A program made the position numbers and the translations under genes. Of a DNA stretch of 64,000 nucleotides, positions 33,624 through 46,651 are shown piece by piece (within the stretch, counting starts at the first letter, position 1; each line of letters starts with the position of its first letter). The stretch covers positions 1-64,000 of the forward strand of contig NZ_WHUV01000008.1 in assembly GCF_009380155.1 (NCBI RefSeq), in the 5' to 3' direction. The stretch is from Pseudomonas piscis (lineage in GTDB: Bacteria; Pseudomonadota; Gammaproteobacteria; Pseudomonadales; Pseudomonadaceae). Under the pieces are notes generated by a model. That model saw only the letters and a list, made by a program, of their open reading frames with translations, was not told where the DNA came from and ran no database searches.

Positions 33624-36841
<3,218 letters not shown>

Positions 36842-36969
36842 GGTTGTCACTCAAATCCGCAGGTCAGTCGGCAAGCCGTCTTGAACATTCTCTGAGGCGC
36901 CTGAGGGGACTCCACCGGTTCACCGGGGCCACCCTCGGGCGCGTCTCGCTACACTTTCAAGGCGAGCGC

Positions 36970-38106
36970 TTAGCGTCGCTTGGCCATCTCGTTGATGAAG
37001 CGGTCGAACAGTGGCGCCACATCGTTCGGGCCAGGGCTGGCCTCAGGGTGGCCCTGGAAGCTGAACGCGCTCTTGTCGGTACGCTCGATACCCTGCAGGG
37101 TGCCGTCGAACAGCGACTTGTGGATCGCCCGGACGTTATCCGGCAGGGTAGTTTCGTCCACCGCGAAACCGTGGTTCTGGCTGGTGATCATCACCACGCC
37201 GGTATCCAGGTCCTGGACCGGATGGTTGGCACCGTGGTGGCCGTGGCCCATCTTCACGGTCTTGGCACCGGAAGCCAGGGCCAGCAGTTGGTGACCCAGA
37301 CAGATACCGAACACCGGAATCTCGGTCTCCAGGACTTCCTTGATCGCCTTGATCGCGTAGTCGCAAGGCTCGGGATCGCCAGGACCGTTGGACAGGAACA
37401 CGCCATCAGGGTTGAGTGCGAGCACTTCGCTCGCTGGCGTCTGGGCCGGCACCACGGTGACGCGGCAACCGCGCTCTACCAGCATGCGCAGGATGTTCAG
37501 CTTGACCCCGTAGTCATAGGCGACCACGTGGTAAGGCAGTTCGGAGGCCTCGATAGTGGCATGGCTGTCGGTCTTCAGGTCCCAGACAGTCGAACGCCAT
37601 TCGTAGCTCTGCTTGGTGCTGACGACTTTCGCCAGGTCCATGCCCTTCAGGCCCGGGAAGCCACGCGCTGCGGCGATGGCGGCTTCCTCGGAAATGTTGT
37701 CGCCCGCCATGATGCAGCCGTCCTGTGCACCTTTCTCACGCAGGATGCGGGTCAGGCGACGGGTATCGATACCGGCGATCGCCACCACGTTGTTGGCTTT
37801 CAGGTAATCGGACAGGGACAGGGTGTTACGCCAGTTGCTGGCCACCAGGGGCAGGTCGCGAATGACCAGGCCGGCCGACCAGACGCGATCGGACTCGGCA
37901 TCTTCCGGCGTGGTGCCGGTATTGCCGATATGAGGGTAGGTCAGGGTAACGATTTGCTGGGCGTAGGAAGGATCGGTAAGGATTTCCTGATAGCCGGTCA
38001 TTGCGGTGTTAAACACCACCTCACCAACGGTTTGACCGTCGGCTCCAATGGCTTCGCCGCGAAAAATGCTGCCATCAGCAAGGGCGAGTATGGCTGGCTT
38101 AGTCAA
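36970..38106 (-). CDS. carA: Carbamoyl-phosphate synthase small subunit
   Basis: 378 residues from a TTG preceded by GGGAGG four bases upstream (LTKPAILALADGSIFRGE). The glutaminase triad is visible: Cys in FGICLGHQLL, His in GHPEASPGP. The upstream ATG frame does not resemble the family. It supplies ammonia to CarB. Confidence 0.97.
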   Translation of the reverse strand: MTKPAILALADGSIFRGEAIGADGQTVGEVVFNTAMTGYQEILTDPSYAQQIVTLTYPHIGNTGTTPEDAESDRVWSAGLVIRDLPLVASNWRNTLSLSDYLKANNVVAIAGIDTRRLTRILREKGAQDGCIMAGDNISEEAAIAAARGFPGLKGMDLAKVVSTKQSYEWRSTVWDLKTDSHATIEASELPYHVVAYDYGVKLNILRMLVERGCRVTVVPAQTPASEVLALNPDGVFLSNGPGDPEPCDYAIKAIKEVLETEIPVFGICLGHQLLALASGAKTVKMGHGHHGANHPVQDLDTGVVMITSQNHGFAVDETTLPDNVRAIHKSLFDGTLQGIERTDKSAFSFQGHPEASPGPNDVAPLFDRFINEMAKRR

Positions 38107-38210
38107 GAGACCTCCCGTATATAGAGCCTGAAGGGGCGATCGCAGGTTGCAAAAAAGCGGAATGACGTTTGGACACGTCACCCCGCTTCTTCACCGAATT
38201 ATCTGCGCGC

Positions 38211-38229
38211 TTTTAGTGGACACACTAAA
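38211..38229 (-). promoter_or_regulatory. Inverted repeat in the carA leader
   Basis: TTTAGTG-TGTC-CACTAAA stands about 105 bp before the carA start in the 255-bp dapB-carA gap. It could be an operator or leader structure. No other gene is seen in 38107-38361. Confidence 0.4.
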
Positions 38230-38361
38230 GCTGTAGCTTACAGAAAAATGCTTTTTCGGTCCACCGTTAATGAGCCTCAAAGGCTGGAGAATGCGACAGG
38301 ACATCGCTTGGCGGCCTGGAGCGGAGCCGAACTCAAGGCCCGACACCGCTCCGGATACATC

Positions 38362-39168
38362 TCAACGCAGGTCCAGCACATCCTGCATGTCGTACAACCC
38401 AGGCTCGCGACCATCCAGCCACAAGGCCGCACGCACCGCCCCCTTGGCGAAGGTCATCCGACTGGAGGCCTTGTGGGTGATCTCCAGGCGCTCGCCCTCG
38501 GTGGCGAACAGCACGGTGTGATCGCCCACCACGTCACCACCGCGCACTGTCGCAAAGCCGATGGTTTCACGCTCGCGAGCCCCGGTGTGACCTTCACGCC
38601 CATACACCGCGACCTGCTGCAGATCGCGCCCCAGGGCGCTGGCAATCACCTCACCCATGCGCAGGGCAGTGCCCGACGGCGCATCGATCTTGTGCCGGTG
38701 ATGAGCCTCGATGATCTCGATGTCCGCATCATCGCCCAGCACCCGGGCCGCCATGTCCAGCAGCTTCAGCGACAGGTTCACACCGACGCTGAAGTTGGCT
38801 GCGAAGACGATCGGGATTTCCTTGCCCGCCTCCGCCAACAGTTGCTTTTCCTTGGCTCCCAAGCCCGTGGTGCCGATCACCATGGCCTTGCCGGCCTTGC
38901 GGCAAAACGCCAGGTTCTTGAGCATCACCTCGGGCAGGGTGAAGTCGATCAGCACATCGAACTCGTCGACCACCTTGTCCAGGCTGTCGGACATCGGTAC
39001 GCCCAGGCGCCCCAGGGATGCCAACTCACCAGCATCCGCCCCGACCAGCGAACTGCCCGGACGCACGATGGCGGCCGTCAGGCCGGAGAGCGGCGAGCGC
39101 AACTGCACGGCCTCGACCAGGGTCTTGCCCATGCGCCCGGCGGCGCCCATCACAGCTATACGTCGCAT
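38362..39168 (-). CDS. dapB: 4-hydroxy-tetrahydrodipicolinate reductase
   Basis: 268 residues. NAD(P)-binding GAAGRMGKTL at the N-terminus, the catalytic EAHHRHKIDAPSGTAL motif near 160. It is the lysine/diaminopimelate pathway enzyme. Ten base pairs after dnaJ and likely read with it. Confidence 0.98.
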   Translation of the reverse strand: MRRIAVMGAAGRMGKTLVEAVQLRSPLSGLTAAIVRPGSSLVGADAGELASLGRLGVPMSDSLDKVVDEFDVLIDFTLPEVMLKNLAFCRKAGKAMVIGTTGLGAKEKQLLAEAGKEIPIVFAANFSVGVNLSLKLLDMAARVLGDDADIEIIEAHHRHKIDAPSGTALRMGEVIASALGRDLQQVAVYGREGHTGARERETIGFATVRGGDVVGDHTVLFATEGERLEITHKASSRMTFAKGAVRAALWLDGREPGLYDMQDVLDLR

Positions 39169-39178
39169 GCCTTACTCC

Positions 39179-40303
39179 TTACAGGTCGCCGAAGAAGCGC
39201 TTGACGCCCTCGAACCAGCCAGCGGTCTTGGGCGAATGCGAATTATCGCCTTCCAGCGAGCCGCGCAGCTCTTCCAGCAACTCACGCTGACGACGACTCA
39301 GGTTGACCGGGGTTTCCACCGCAACCCGGCACATCAGGTCGCCGGCACCACCACCGCGCACCGGTGCCACGCCCTTGCCACGCACCCGGAATTGCTTGCC
39401 GGTCTGGGTACCCTCGGGGATCTTCAGCTTGACCCGGCCATCCAGAGTCGGAATCTCCAGCTCGCCACCCAAGGCCGCATCGGCAAAACTGATCGGCACT
39501 TCACAGAACAGATGCTTGCCATCGCGCTGGAAGATCGCGTGCTCGCGCACATTGATCACCACATACAGGTCGCCGGTCGGACCACCCTGGGTTCCGGCTT
39601 CGCCCTCACCCGACAGGCGGATACGGTCGCCGGTATCGACACCAGCCGGCACCTTCACCGACAGGGTCTTGTACTCTTCGACCCGGCCTTCGCCGTGGCA
39701 CGACTCGCACGGATCGGAAATGATCTTGCCCTGGCCATGGCAACGCGGGCAGGTTTGCTGCACCGAGAAGAAGCCCTGCTGCATGCGCACCTGGCCAATA
39801 CCGCCACAGGTTGGGCAAGTGACCGGCGACGACCCCTTCTTGGCACCCGAACCATCGCACGGTTTGCAGTTGACCAGTGTCGGCACACGGATATTGACCG
39901 TGGTACCGCGCACCGCTTCTTCCAGGTTCAGCTCCAGGGTGTAGCGCAGGTCGCTGCCACGCTGGGCGCCGCCGCGCGAGCTGCCGCGGCCGCCACCGAA
40001 GAAGTCGCTGAACACATCGCCGAAGATATCGGAGAAGTTCTGTCCGCCGAAACCGGCACCGCCACCACCCATGCTCGGATCCACACCGGCATGACCATAC
40101 TGATCATAGGCTGCGCGCTTGCTGGAATCGGACAGCACTTCATAGGCCTCGTTGGCCTCTTTGAACAGATCTTCCGACGCTTTGTCGCCGGGATTACGGT
40201 CCGGGTGGTGCTTCATCGCCAGGCGACGATAAGCCTTCTTCAGCTCCGCTTCGCTGGAGCCACGCTCCACACCCAACACTTCGTAATAGTCACGCTTTGC
40301 CAT
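39179..40303 (-). CDS. dnaJ: Chaperone DnaJ
   Basis: 374 residues: J domain with HPD (KHHPDRNPGDK), G/F-rich linker, four CxxCxGxG zinc repeats (CKPCDGSGAK, CPTCGGIGQV, CPRCHGQGKI, CESCHGEGRV) and the substrate C-domain. It stimulates DnaK. The ATG at 40303 is used rather than the upstream frame. Confidence 0.98.
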   Translation of the reverse strand: MAKRDYYEVLGVERGSSEAELKKAYRRLAMKHHPDRNPGDKASEDLFKEANEAYEVLSDSSKRAAYDQYGHAGVDPSMGGGGAGFGGQNFSDIFGDVFSDFFGGGRGSSRGGAQRGSDLRYTLELNLEEAVRGTTVNIRVPTLVNCKPCDGSGAKKGSSPVTCPTCGGIGQVRMQQGFFSVQQTCPRCHGQGKIISDPCESCHGEGRVEEYKTLSVKVPAGVDTGDRIRLSGEGEAGTQGGPTGDLYVVINVREHAIFQRDGKHLFCEVPISFADAALGGELEIPTLDGRVKLKIPEGTQTGKQFRVRGKGVAPVRGGGAGDLMCRVAVETPVNLSRRQRELLEELRGSLEGDNSHSPKTAGWFEGVKRFFGDL

Positions 40304-40624
40304 AAGTCTTTGCACTCTTAAGGACGTCCGGCAAACCCCTCCTGAGCTCCGCCAAACTCGCTGAGCCCCTCTACAGGCCCGGACCCAACTCACGTCAATT
40401 CAACGATCCTGGTCTTGGAAGCCGACCCGGTTGCGGATCGACCATCGCGGTCATCGCAGCTGGAAAGCAGGAGCTTTCGAAGCTGACCGCCAGCACGCAA
40501 ACCAAGGTTGCATACCGTTAGAAATTCACTGACTCCAGACACGCCAACGCGGGAGCAAGCTCCCGCGCGGCGACATCCTACCAGTCACCGCCTGAAGGCA
40601 GTCAACCGGCCGACCAACAAGCCA
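40304..40624. other. dnaK-dnaJ gap with a REP-like hairpin
   Basis: The 321-bp interval has no gene. CGCGGGAGCAAGCTCCCGCG at 40548-40567 is a perfect palindrome of the kind found in Pseudomonas REP elements, about 60 bp after the dnaK stop. It may end or stabilise the dnaK message. Confidence 0.6.
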
Positions 40625-42541
40625 TTACTTGTTGTCTTTCACTTCTTCGAACTCGGCATCGACCACGTCATCGGCCTTTTCGGCGGACTCGGCGTGCGGG
40701 GCCGCGCCTTCAGCAGGCTGGGCCTGTTCGGCGTACATCTTCTGGGCAACCGGAGCCGAAACCTTCGACAGCTCTTCGACCTTGGCTTCGATGGCAGCCT
40801 TGTCGTCGCCCTTGACGGCGGCTTCCAGGGCAACCACGGCAGCTTCGATGGCGGTCTTCTCTTCAGCGGTCACCTTGTCACCGGCGTCAGCCACCATCTT
40901 GCGAGTCGAGTGCACCAGCGCATCGCCCTGGTTACGGGCAGTCGCCAGCTCTTCGAACTTGCGGTCCTCTTCCGAGTTGGCTTCGGCATCACGGATCATC
41001 TGCTGGATTTCTTCATCCGACAGACCCGAGTTGGCCTTGATCACGATCGACTGAGTCTTGCCGGTAGCCTTGTCCTTGGCACCTACGTGCAGGATGCCGT
41101 TGGCGTCGATGTCGAAGGTCACTTCGATCTGCGGCACGCCACGTGGAGCCGGTGGAATGTCGGCCAGGTCGAACTTGCCCAGCGACTTGTTCTGCGCGGC
41201 TTGCTTGCGCTCGCCCTGCAGTACGTGGATGGTCACGGCGCCCTGGTTGTCGTCGGCAGTCGAGAACACCTGGGACTTCTTGGTCGGAATGGTGGTGTTC
41301 TTCTCGATCAGCGCGGTCATCACGCCACCCATGGTTTCGATACCCAGGGTCAGCGGGCTGACGTCCAGCAGCAGTACGTCCTTCACGTCACCGGCCAGTA
41401 CGGCACCCTGGATGGCAGCACCCATGGCAACGGCTTCGTCAGGGTTGACGTCCTTGCGAGCTTCCTTGCCGAAGAAATCGGTCACGGCTTTCTGTACCAG
41501 CGGCATACGGGTCTGGCCGCCGACCAGGATCACGTCGTTGATCGAGCCAACGTCGATACCGGCGTCTTTCAGGGCGATACGGCATGGCTCGATGGTGCGC
41601 TGAACCAGGTCTTCGACCAGCGACTCCAGCTTGGCGCGGGAGATCTTCACGTTCAGGTGCTTAGGACCGGTGGCATCTGCAGTGATGTACGGCAGGTTGA
41701 CGTCGGTCTGCTGGCTCGAGGACAGCTCGATCTTGGCCTTCTCGGCAGCTTCCTTCAGACGCTGCATGGCCAGCGGGTCACCCTTGAGGTTCATGCCGCT
41801 TTCTTTCTTGAACTCGTCTACCAGGTAGTCGATCAGGCGGATGTCGAAGTCTTCGCCACCCAGGAAGGTGTCGCCGTTGGTAGCCAGCACTTCGAACTGG
41901 TGCTCGCCGTCGACTTCAGCGATCTCGATCACCGAAACGTCGAAGGTACCGCCACCCAGGTCGTAGACGATCACAGTGTGGTCGCCCTTGGCCTTGTCCA
42001 TGCCGTAGGCCAGAGCCGCCGCGGTTGGTTCGTTGATGATGCGCTTCACGTCCAGACCGGCGATGCGACCGGCATCCTTGGTGGCCTGGCGCTGGCTGTC
42101 GTTGAAGTAGGCCGGAACGGTGATCACCGCTTCGGTCACGGACTCACCGAGGTAGTCTTCGGCGGTCTTCTTCATTTTCTTCAGGATTTCAGCCGAAATC
42201 TGTGGTGGAGCCATCTTCTGGCCGTTCACTTCGACCCAGGCGTCGCTGTTGTCGGCCTTGACGATCTTGTAAGGGACCATCTGGATGTCTTTCTGCACCA
42301 CTTCTTCATCGAAGCGGCGACCGATCAGACGCTTTACCGCGTACAGGGTGTTGTGCGGGTTGGTTACAGCCTGACGCTTGGCCGACTGACCCACCAGGAT
42401 TTCGCCATCGTTGGCGTACGCAATGATCGATGGAGTGGTACGCGCGCCTTCGGCGTTCTCGATAACTTTTACGTTGCCGTTTTCAAGAATGGAAACGCAC
42501 GAGTTGGTGGTCCCCAGGTCGATACCAATGATTTTGCCCAT
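40625..42541 (-). CDS. dnaK: Chaperone DnaK (Hsp70)
   Basis: 638 residues. ATPase domain beginning IIGIDLGTTNSCVS, phosphate loop VYDLGGGTFDVS, substrate domain (about 390-500) and an Ala/Glu-rich helical lid ending EEVKDNK. Transcription can start at a sigma-32 promoter within the end of grpE. Confidence 0.99.
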   Translation of the reverse strand: MGKIIGIDLGTTNSCVSILENGNVKVIENAEGARTTPSIIAYANDGEILVGQSAKRQAVTNPHNTLYAVKRLIGRRFDEEVVQKDIQMVPYKIVKADNSDAWVEVNGQKMAPPQISAEILKKMKKTAEDYLGESVTEAVITVPAYFNDSQRQATKDAGRIAGLDVKRIINEPTAAALAYGMDKAKGDHTVIVYDLGGGTFDVSVIEIAEVDGEHQFEVLATNGDTFLGGEDFDIRLIDYLVDEFKKESGMNLKGDPLAMQRLKEAAEKAKIELSSSQQTDVNLPYITADATGPKHLNVKISRAKLESLVEDLVQRTIEPCRIALKDAGIDVGSINDVILVGGQTRMPLVQKAVTDFFGKEARKDVNPDEAVAMGAAIQGAVLAGDVKDVLLLDVSPLTLGIETMGGVMTALIEKNTTIPTKKSQVFSTADDNQGAVTIHVLQGERKQAAQNKSLGKFDLADIPPAPRGVPQIEVTFDIDANGILHVGAKDKATGKTQSIVIKANSGLSDEEIQQMIRDAEANSEEDRKFEELATARNQGDALVHSTRKMVADAGDKVTAEEKTAIEAAVVALEAAVKGDDKAAIEAKVEELSKVSAPVAQKMYAEQAQPAEGAAPHAESAEKADDVVDAEFEEVKDNK

Positions 42542-42619
42542 GTTAACTCTCCCGAAACTTTGGATTTGGATGCCGCAGCTGTGGTGGCAAACTGCGGTAG
42601 CACTTAAACGCTTGACTGA

Positions 42620-42648
42620 TAAATGGGGGCTCTACAGCCGTTTTCAAG
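42620..42648 (-). promoter_or_regulatory. Sigma-32 promoter for dnaK
   Basis: On the minus strand CTTGAA, 14 bases, then CCCCATTTA: a near-perfect heat-shock promoter. The -35 box overlaps the grpE stop codon (GCTTGAA). Confidence 0.85.
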
Positions 42649-43210
42649 CCTTCTCGTTGATCGAAGGCGAAACCGGTGCTGGAGCCTTGCTGACCACGAC
42701 CATGGCCGGGCGCAACAGGCGACCGTTGAGCTGGTAACCCTTCTGGAACACCTTGAGAACGCTGTTGGGCTCGACGTCGGCGCTTTCCTGCATGGCCATG
42801 GCCTGGTGCTGTTCAGCGTTGAAGGGCTCGCCATGGGGGTCGATGGCTTCCAGCTGGTAGCGCTTGAGGGTGTCGTGGAACATCTTGAGGGTCAGCTCGA
42901 TGCCTTCGCGCATCGGACGAATGCTCTCGTCATCCGGACTGGACAGCTCCAGGCCGCGCTCCAGGCTATCGATCACCGGCAGCAGGTCGCCGGCAAACTT
43001 CTCGAGAGCGAACTTGTGGGCCTTTTCCACGTCCTGCTCGGCACGGCGGCGGACGTTCTGCAGATCGGCAGCGACGCGCAGAGCCTGGTCCTGCGCGGTA
43101 GCCAGCTGCTCTTCGAGCACTTGTACGCGAGCTGCAAGGTCTTCACCCGCAACCTCGGGGGCCTGATTGGTATCCGGGTTTTGCGTGTCCAGGGTCTGTT
43201 CGTCAGCCAT
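42644..43210 (-). CDS. grpE: Nucleotide exchange factor GrpE
   Basis: 188 residues: long N-terminal coiled coil (LAARVQVLEEQLATAQDQAL) and C-terminal beta domain (NSVLKVFQKGYQLNGRLLRP). It releases ADP from DnaK. AAGGAG precedes the ATG by eight bases. Confidence 0.97.
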   Translation of the reverse strand: MADEQTLDTQNPDTNQAPEVAGEDLAARVQVLEEQLATAQDQALRVAADLQNVRRRAEQDVEKAHKFALEKFAGDLLPVIDSLERGLELSSPDDESIRPMREGIELTLKMFHDTLKRYQLEAIDPHGEPFNAEQHQAMAMQESADVEPNSVLKVFQKGYQLNGRLLRPAMVVVSKAPAPVSPSINEKA

Positions 43211-43262
43211 GAAATTCTCCTTTCAATATCGTCCGTGGGTCGAACCCACTCTTCTGCCCAGC

Positions 43263-43291
43263 TATATGGGGACGCATTTTCCGGGTTCAAG
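43263..43291 (-). promoter_or_regulatory. Sigma-32 promoter for grpE
   Basis: CTTGAA, 14 bases, CCCCATATA on the minus strand, about 55 bp upstream of the grpE start. Same spacing as the dnaK promoter. It lies in the 250-bp divergent region shared with recN. Confidence 0.85.
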
Positions 43292-43460
43292 CCCGCCACC
43301 ATGGCAAAAGTCGGCACGAACCGACAAATCCACGGCAACCTCATTCCCTAACGCGCTAAAGAGCAACGACAGCCAAGCGAATCGAGCTAAGGGAAGGCAT
43401 TGTCAGCCAGAAACAAAACACTGTATAAATAACCAGACATCTAGTTTGGGAGCGGCCTTA

Positions 43461-45134
43461 ATGCTGGTGCACCTGTCCGTACATAATTACGCCATCGTCG
43501 AACACCTGGACCTGGAGCTGGATCGCGGGATGAGCGTCATCACAGGCGAAACCGGCGCCGGCAAGTCGATCATGCTCGACGCGCTCGGCCTGACCCTGGG
43601 TGATCGTGCCGACAGCGGCGTGGTGCGACCGGGCGCGGACAAAGCCGACATCCTCGCCACTTTCGACCTGGGAGACATACCAGAAGCCCGCACCTGGCTG
43701 GCCGAGCGCGACCTGGACACCGACGGCCCCTGCATCCTGCGCCGGGTGATCACCACCGAAGGCCGCTCCCGCGGCTATATCAACGGCACCCCCTGCCCTC
43801 TCGGCGACCTCAAGGCCCTGGGCGAGCTGTTGATCGACATCCACAGCCAGCACGAACACCAGTCGCTGCTCAAGACCGATACCCATCGCCGCCTGCTGGA
43901 TGAATATGCTGGTGCCACCGACCTGGCGCGCCAGGTGCAGCTTGCCGCACAACGCTGGCGCCAGACCCGCCTGGAGCTGGAGCGCCTGTCCAATTCCGGC
44001 GACGAACAACGAGCCCGCCACCAACTGCTCAGCTACCAGCTGGAAGAACTCGCAAACCTCGGCCTGGGCGAGAACGAACTCGAGGAACTGGAGCAGGAAC
44101 ACAAGAACCTGACCAACGCCGAAACCCTGCTGGGCATCTGCCGGCAAGTAGTGGAACAGTGCAGCGAAAGCGACTCGGGCAATGTACTCAACGCCCTGAC
44201 CGTCAGCCTCAACCGCCTGACCAGCATCGGCAGCTCGTCAGGAGCCCTGGCGGAGGCTACCAACCTGCTGGCCAGCGCCCAGATCCAGGTGGAAGAAGCC
44301 GTGGGGGAACTGAATCGCTTCGTTGACAACTTCGACGCCGACCCGGCACGCCTGCAGCACCTGGAGGAGCGTCTCGACTCCATCTACACCCTGGCTCGCA
44401 AGCATCGCATCCAGCCCTTCGAACTGGCCGCGATGCAACAGACCTTGCTGGACGAGATCGAGACCCTGGACGCCAACGACGAATCCATCGAGCGGCTGGG
44501 CGACGAACTGCAGTCTTTCGCGCGGCATTATCACGAGAAGGCCCAGGAGTTGAGCCAACTGCGCCAGCAGGCCGCCACCGGCCTGGCCAACGCAGTGGAG
44601 CAGGAGATCCAGCGCCTGGGCATGCCCGGCGGGCGCTTCACCATCGAACTACGAGCCAATGCCGGCGACGAACTGCTGCCCCACGGCCTGGAACAGGTCG
44701 AGCTGCTGGTCAGCGCCAACCCCGGCCAGCCCCTCAAGGGCCTGGCCAAGGTCGCCTCGGGTGGCGAACTGTCACGCATCAGCCTGGCGATCCAGGTCAT
44801 CACCGCCCAGACATCACGAGTCCCGACCCTAGTATTCGACGAAGTCGACGTGGGTATTGGCGGGCCGACCGCCGAGATCGTCGGCCAGTTGCTGCGTCGC
44901 CTGGGCGAGCGTGGGCAGGTACTGACCGTCACCCACTTGCCACAGGTCGCCGCGCAAGGACACCAGCATCTGTTCGTGCACAAGGTGCGCGGCAGCAACG
45001 CGACCCATACCGCGGTATCCAAGCTGGGTAAAAACGAAAGAGTCGAGGAAATCGCCCGGATGCTGGGCGGCATCGACCTGACCAAGGAATCCCTGGCTCA
45101 CGCCAAAAAGATGGTGGTGACCACCAAGGCCTGA
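43461..45134 (+). CDS. recN: DNA repair protein RecN
   Basis: 557 residues from MLVHLSVHNYAIVEHLDLEL. Walker A GETGAGKS is at 29-36; a long coiled coil fills the middle; the signature VASGGELSRISLAI and Walker B LVFDEVDVGIGG lie in the C-terminus. This SMC-like ATPase aids double-strand break repair. The usual length fits the ATG at 43461, not the earlier in-frame ones. Confidence 0.97.
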   Translation: MLVHLSVHNYAIVEHLDLELDRGMSVITGETGAGKSIMLDALGLTLGDRADSGVVRPGADKADILATFDLGDIPEARTWLAERDLDTDGPCILRRVITTEGRSRGYINGTPCPLGDLKALGELLIDIHSQHEHQSLLKTDTHRRLLDEYAGATDLARQVQLAAQRWRQTRLELERLSNSGDEQRARHQLLSYQLEELANLGLGENELEELEQEHKNLTNAETLLGICRQVVEQCSESDSGNVLNALTVSLNRLTSIGSSSGALAEATNLLASAQIQVEEAVGELNRFVDNFDADPARLQHLEERLDSIYTLARKHRIQPFELAAMQQTLLDEIETLDANDESIERLGDELQSFARHYHEKAQELSQLRQQAATGLANAVEQEIQRLGMPGGRFTIELRANAGDELLPHGLEQVELLVSANPGQPLKGLAKVASGGELSRISLAIQVITAQTSRVPTLVFDEVDVGIGGPTAEIVGQLLRRLGERGQVLTVTHLPQVAAQGHQHLFVHKVRGSNATHTAVSKLGKNERVEEIARMLGGIDLTKESLAHAKKMVVTTKA

Positions 45135-45180
45135 GCCCCGGCCCCTTCCTTTATATAAGAGTCTTCATACTAGAAAACAC

Positions 45181-45204
45181 GAAGGCGACCCTAGGGTCGC
45201 CTTC
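45181..45204. terminator. Hairpin between recN and fur
   Basis: GAAGGCGACC-CTAG-GGTCGCCTTC, a perfect stem between the convergent recN and fur genes. It can serve both strands. Confidence 0.75.
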
Positions 45205-45239
45205 GATCGTTTCACGACTATGAAAGTCGCGTAGGGAGC

Positions 45240-45647
45240 TTATTTCTTCTTGTTGCGCACATACAGCACAAGATTGTGATCCACCAGTTCGAAACCGTGC
45301 TTCTCGACAATCGCCTTCTGAAGCTTCTCGATTTCTTCGTCGAAGAATTCGATCACTTCGCCAGACTCCACGTTGACCATATGGTCGTGGTGGCCGCCGT
45401 CAGCCAGTTCGAATACAGCATGGCCGCCATCGAAGTTATGACGTACCACCAGTCCGGCGGCTTCGAATTGAGTCAGTACACGGTAGACCGTGGCCAACCC
45501 GACATCTTCACCAGCCTCCATCAGCGCCTTGTAGACATCTTCAGCGCTCATGTGCCGCTGCTCGGTGGAATCGAGCATTTGTAGAATCTTGACCCGTGGC
45601 AGAGTCACTTTAAGGCCGGCTTTACGTAGTTCGCTATTTTCAACCAT
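45240..45647 (-). CDS. fur: Ferric uptake regulator
   Basis: 135 residues starting MVENSELRKAGLKVTLPRVK. Winged helix N-terminus and the metal-site GGHHDHMVNVESG. With iron it represses siderophore and uptake genes. Divergent from bamE (omlA), the known Pseudomonas arrangement; the two promoters lie in 98 bp. Confidence 0.98.
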   Translation of the reverse strand: MVENSELRKAGLKVTLPRVKILQMLDSTEQRHMSAEDVYKALMEAGEDVGLATVYRVLTQFEAAGLVVRHNFDGGHAVFELADGGHHDHMVNVESGEVIEFFDEEIEKLQKAIVEKHGFELVDHNLVLYVRNKKK

Positions 45648-45745
45648 GGTCAGCTTTCTCGCCGATGCTGCTTCGCAGCTTCTCTTAATGCGGGTATGAT
45701 CGGGGTTTACGTTGTCCCAGCCAAGATAGTGGAAGTCGCCCACCG

Positions 45746-46273
45746 ATGCAAAACACCAAGCTCTTGCTAACCAGTTTCACCTTCGTGGGACTGCTCGCAC
45801 TCGCCGGTTGTTCATTCCCCGGGGTTTACAAAATCGACATCCAGCAGGGCAATGTCGTGACGCAGGACATGATAGACCAGTTGCGCCCTGGAATGACCCG
45901 GCGGCAAGTACGGTTTATCATGGGCAACCCTCTGCTGACCGACACGTTCCATGCCAATCGCTGGGATTATCTCTACAGCCTGCAACCTGGTGGTGGCGAA
46001 CGCCAGCAGGAACGCATCAGCCTGATCTTCAATGAAGGCGATCAACTGGTCAGCCTGGCCGGCGACTTCATGCCTGGCGTGAGCCGCGACGAGGCCCTGC
46101 TGGGTAAAGAGAACGGCAACACCGTTACCACTCCAGCCGAAAACGCCGAGAAGCCCAAGGCCGAGAAACCGGCCAAGCCTGGCTCCTTGCTGGACCAGAT
46201 CCAGAAGGACGTGGATGGTGTCGAAACCGTTCCAGTACCTACGCCAGAGCCACTGGACACCTCGCCGCAATAA
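45746..46273 (+). CDS. bamE: Outer membrane assembly lipoprotein BamE (OmlA)
   Basis: 175 residues with a lipoprotein signal ending LLALAGC. The BamE core follows (QDMIDQLRPGMTRRQVRFIM and LTDTFHANRWDYLYSL). The C-terminal tail is rich in Lys/Pro/Glu. It is part of the BAM outer membrane assembly complex. Confidence 0.96.
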   Translation: MQNTKLLLTSFTFVGLLALAGCSFPGVYKIDIQQGNVVTQDMIDQLRPGMTRRQVRFIMGNPLLTDTFHANRWDYLYSLQPGGGERQQERISLIFNEGDQLVSLAGDFMPGVSRDEALLGKENGNTVTTPAENAEKPKAEKPAKPGSLLDQIQKDVDGVETVPVPTPEPLDTSPQ

Positions 46274-46286
46274 ATCTGCGGCCACT

Positions 46287-46315
46287 AAAAAGCCCGGGAT
46301 TACCCGGGCTTTTTT
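46287..46315 (+). terminator. Terminator after bamE
   Basis: AAAAGCCCGGG-ATTA-CCCGGGCTTTTTTA, a strong stem with a T-run. It can also serve rnfH from the other strand. Confidence 0.9.
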
Positions 46316-46336
46316 ATTGCCTGTCGCAACCTGCAG

Positions 46337-46651
46337 CTACCCTTCGAGCTTGCGCGCCTGGGCAGCCTTGGCCGCTCGCATACGCCGTACTTCCTTGGGG
46401 TCGGCCAGCAGCGGACGGTAGATCTCGATCCGCTCCCCATCCTGGAGCACATGCCGCTCCGGGTCGTTGACCTGCTTGCCGAAGATCCCGACCGGACAGC
46501 TTGCCAAGTCCAGCTCGGGAAAATGCTCGCCCAGCACAGAAGCCAGCAGCGCAACACGCAGGGTCGTGCCTTCAGGCACCTGCACCTCGACCAGCAATTG
46601 GCGATCGACCGCGGCATATACCACTTCGATCCGCATCATGGGCTCAGCCAT
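46337..46651 (-). CDS. rnfH: RnfH-family ubiquitin-like protein
   Basis: 104 residues, beta-grasp fold: MRIEVVYAAVDRQLLVEVQV, VGIFGKQV, RIEIYRPLLADPKEVRR. It corresponds to RatB of E. coli. It overlaps the ratA stop by 8 bp, the conserved pair. Confidence 0.9.
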   Translation of the reverse strand: MAEPMMRIEVVYAAVDRQLLVEVQVPEGTTLRVALLASVLGEHFPELDLASCPVGIFGKQVNDPERHVLQDGERIEIYRPLLADPKEVRRMRAAKAAQARKLEG

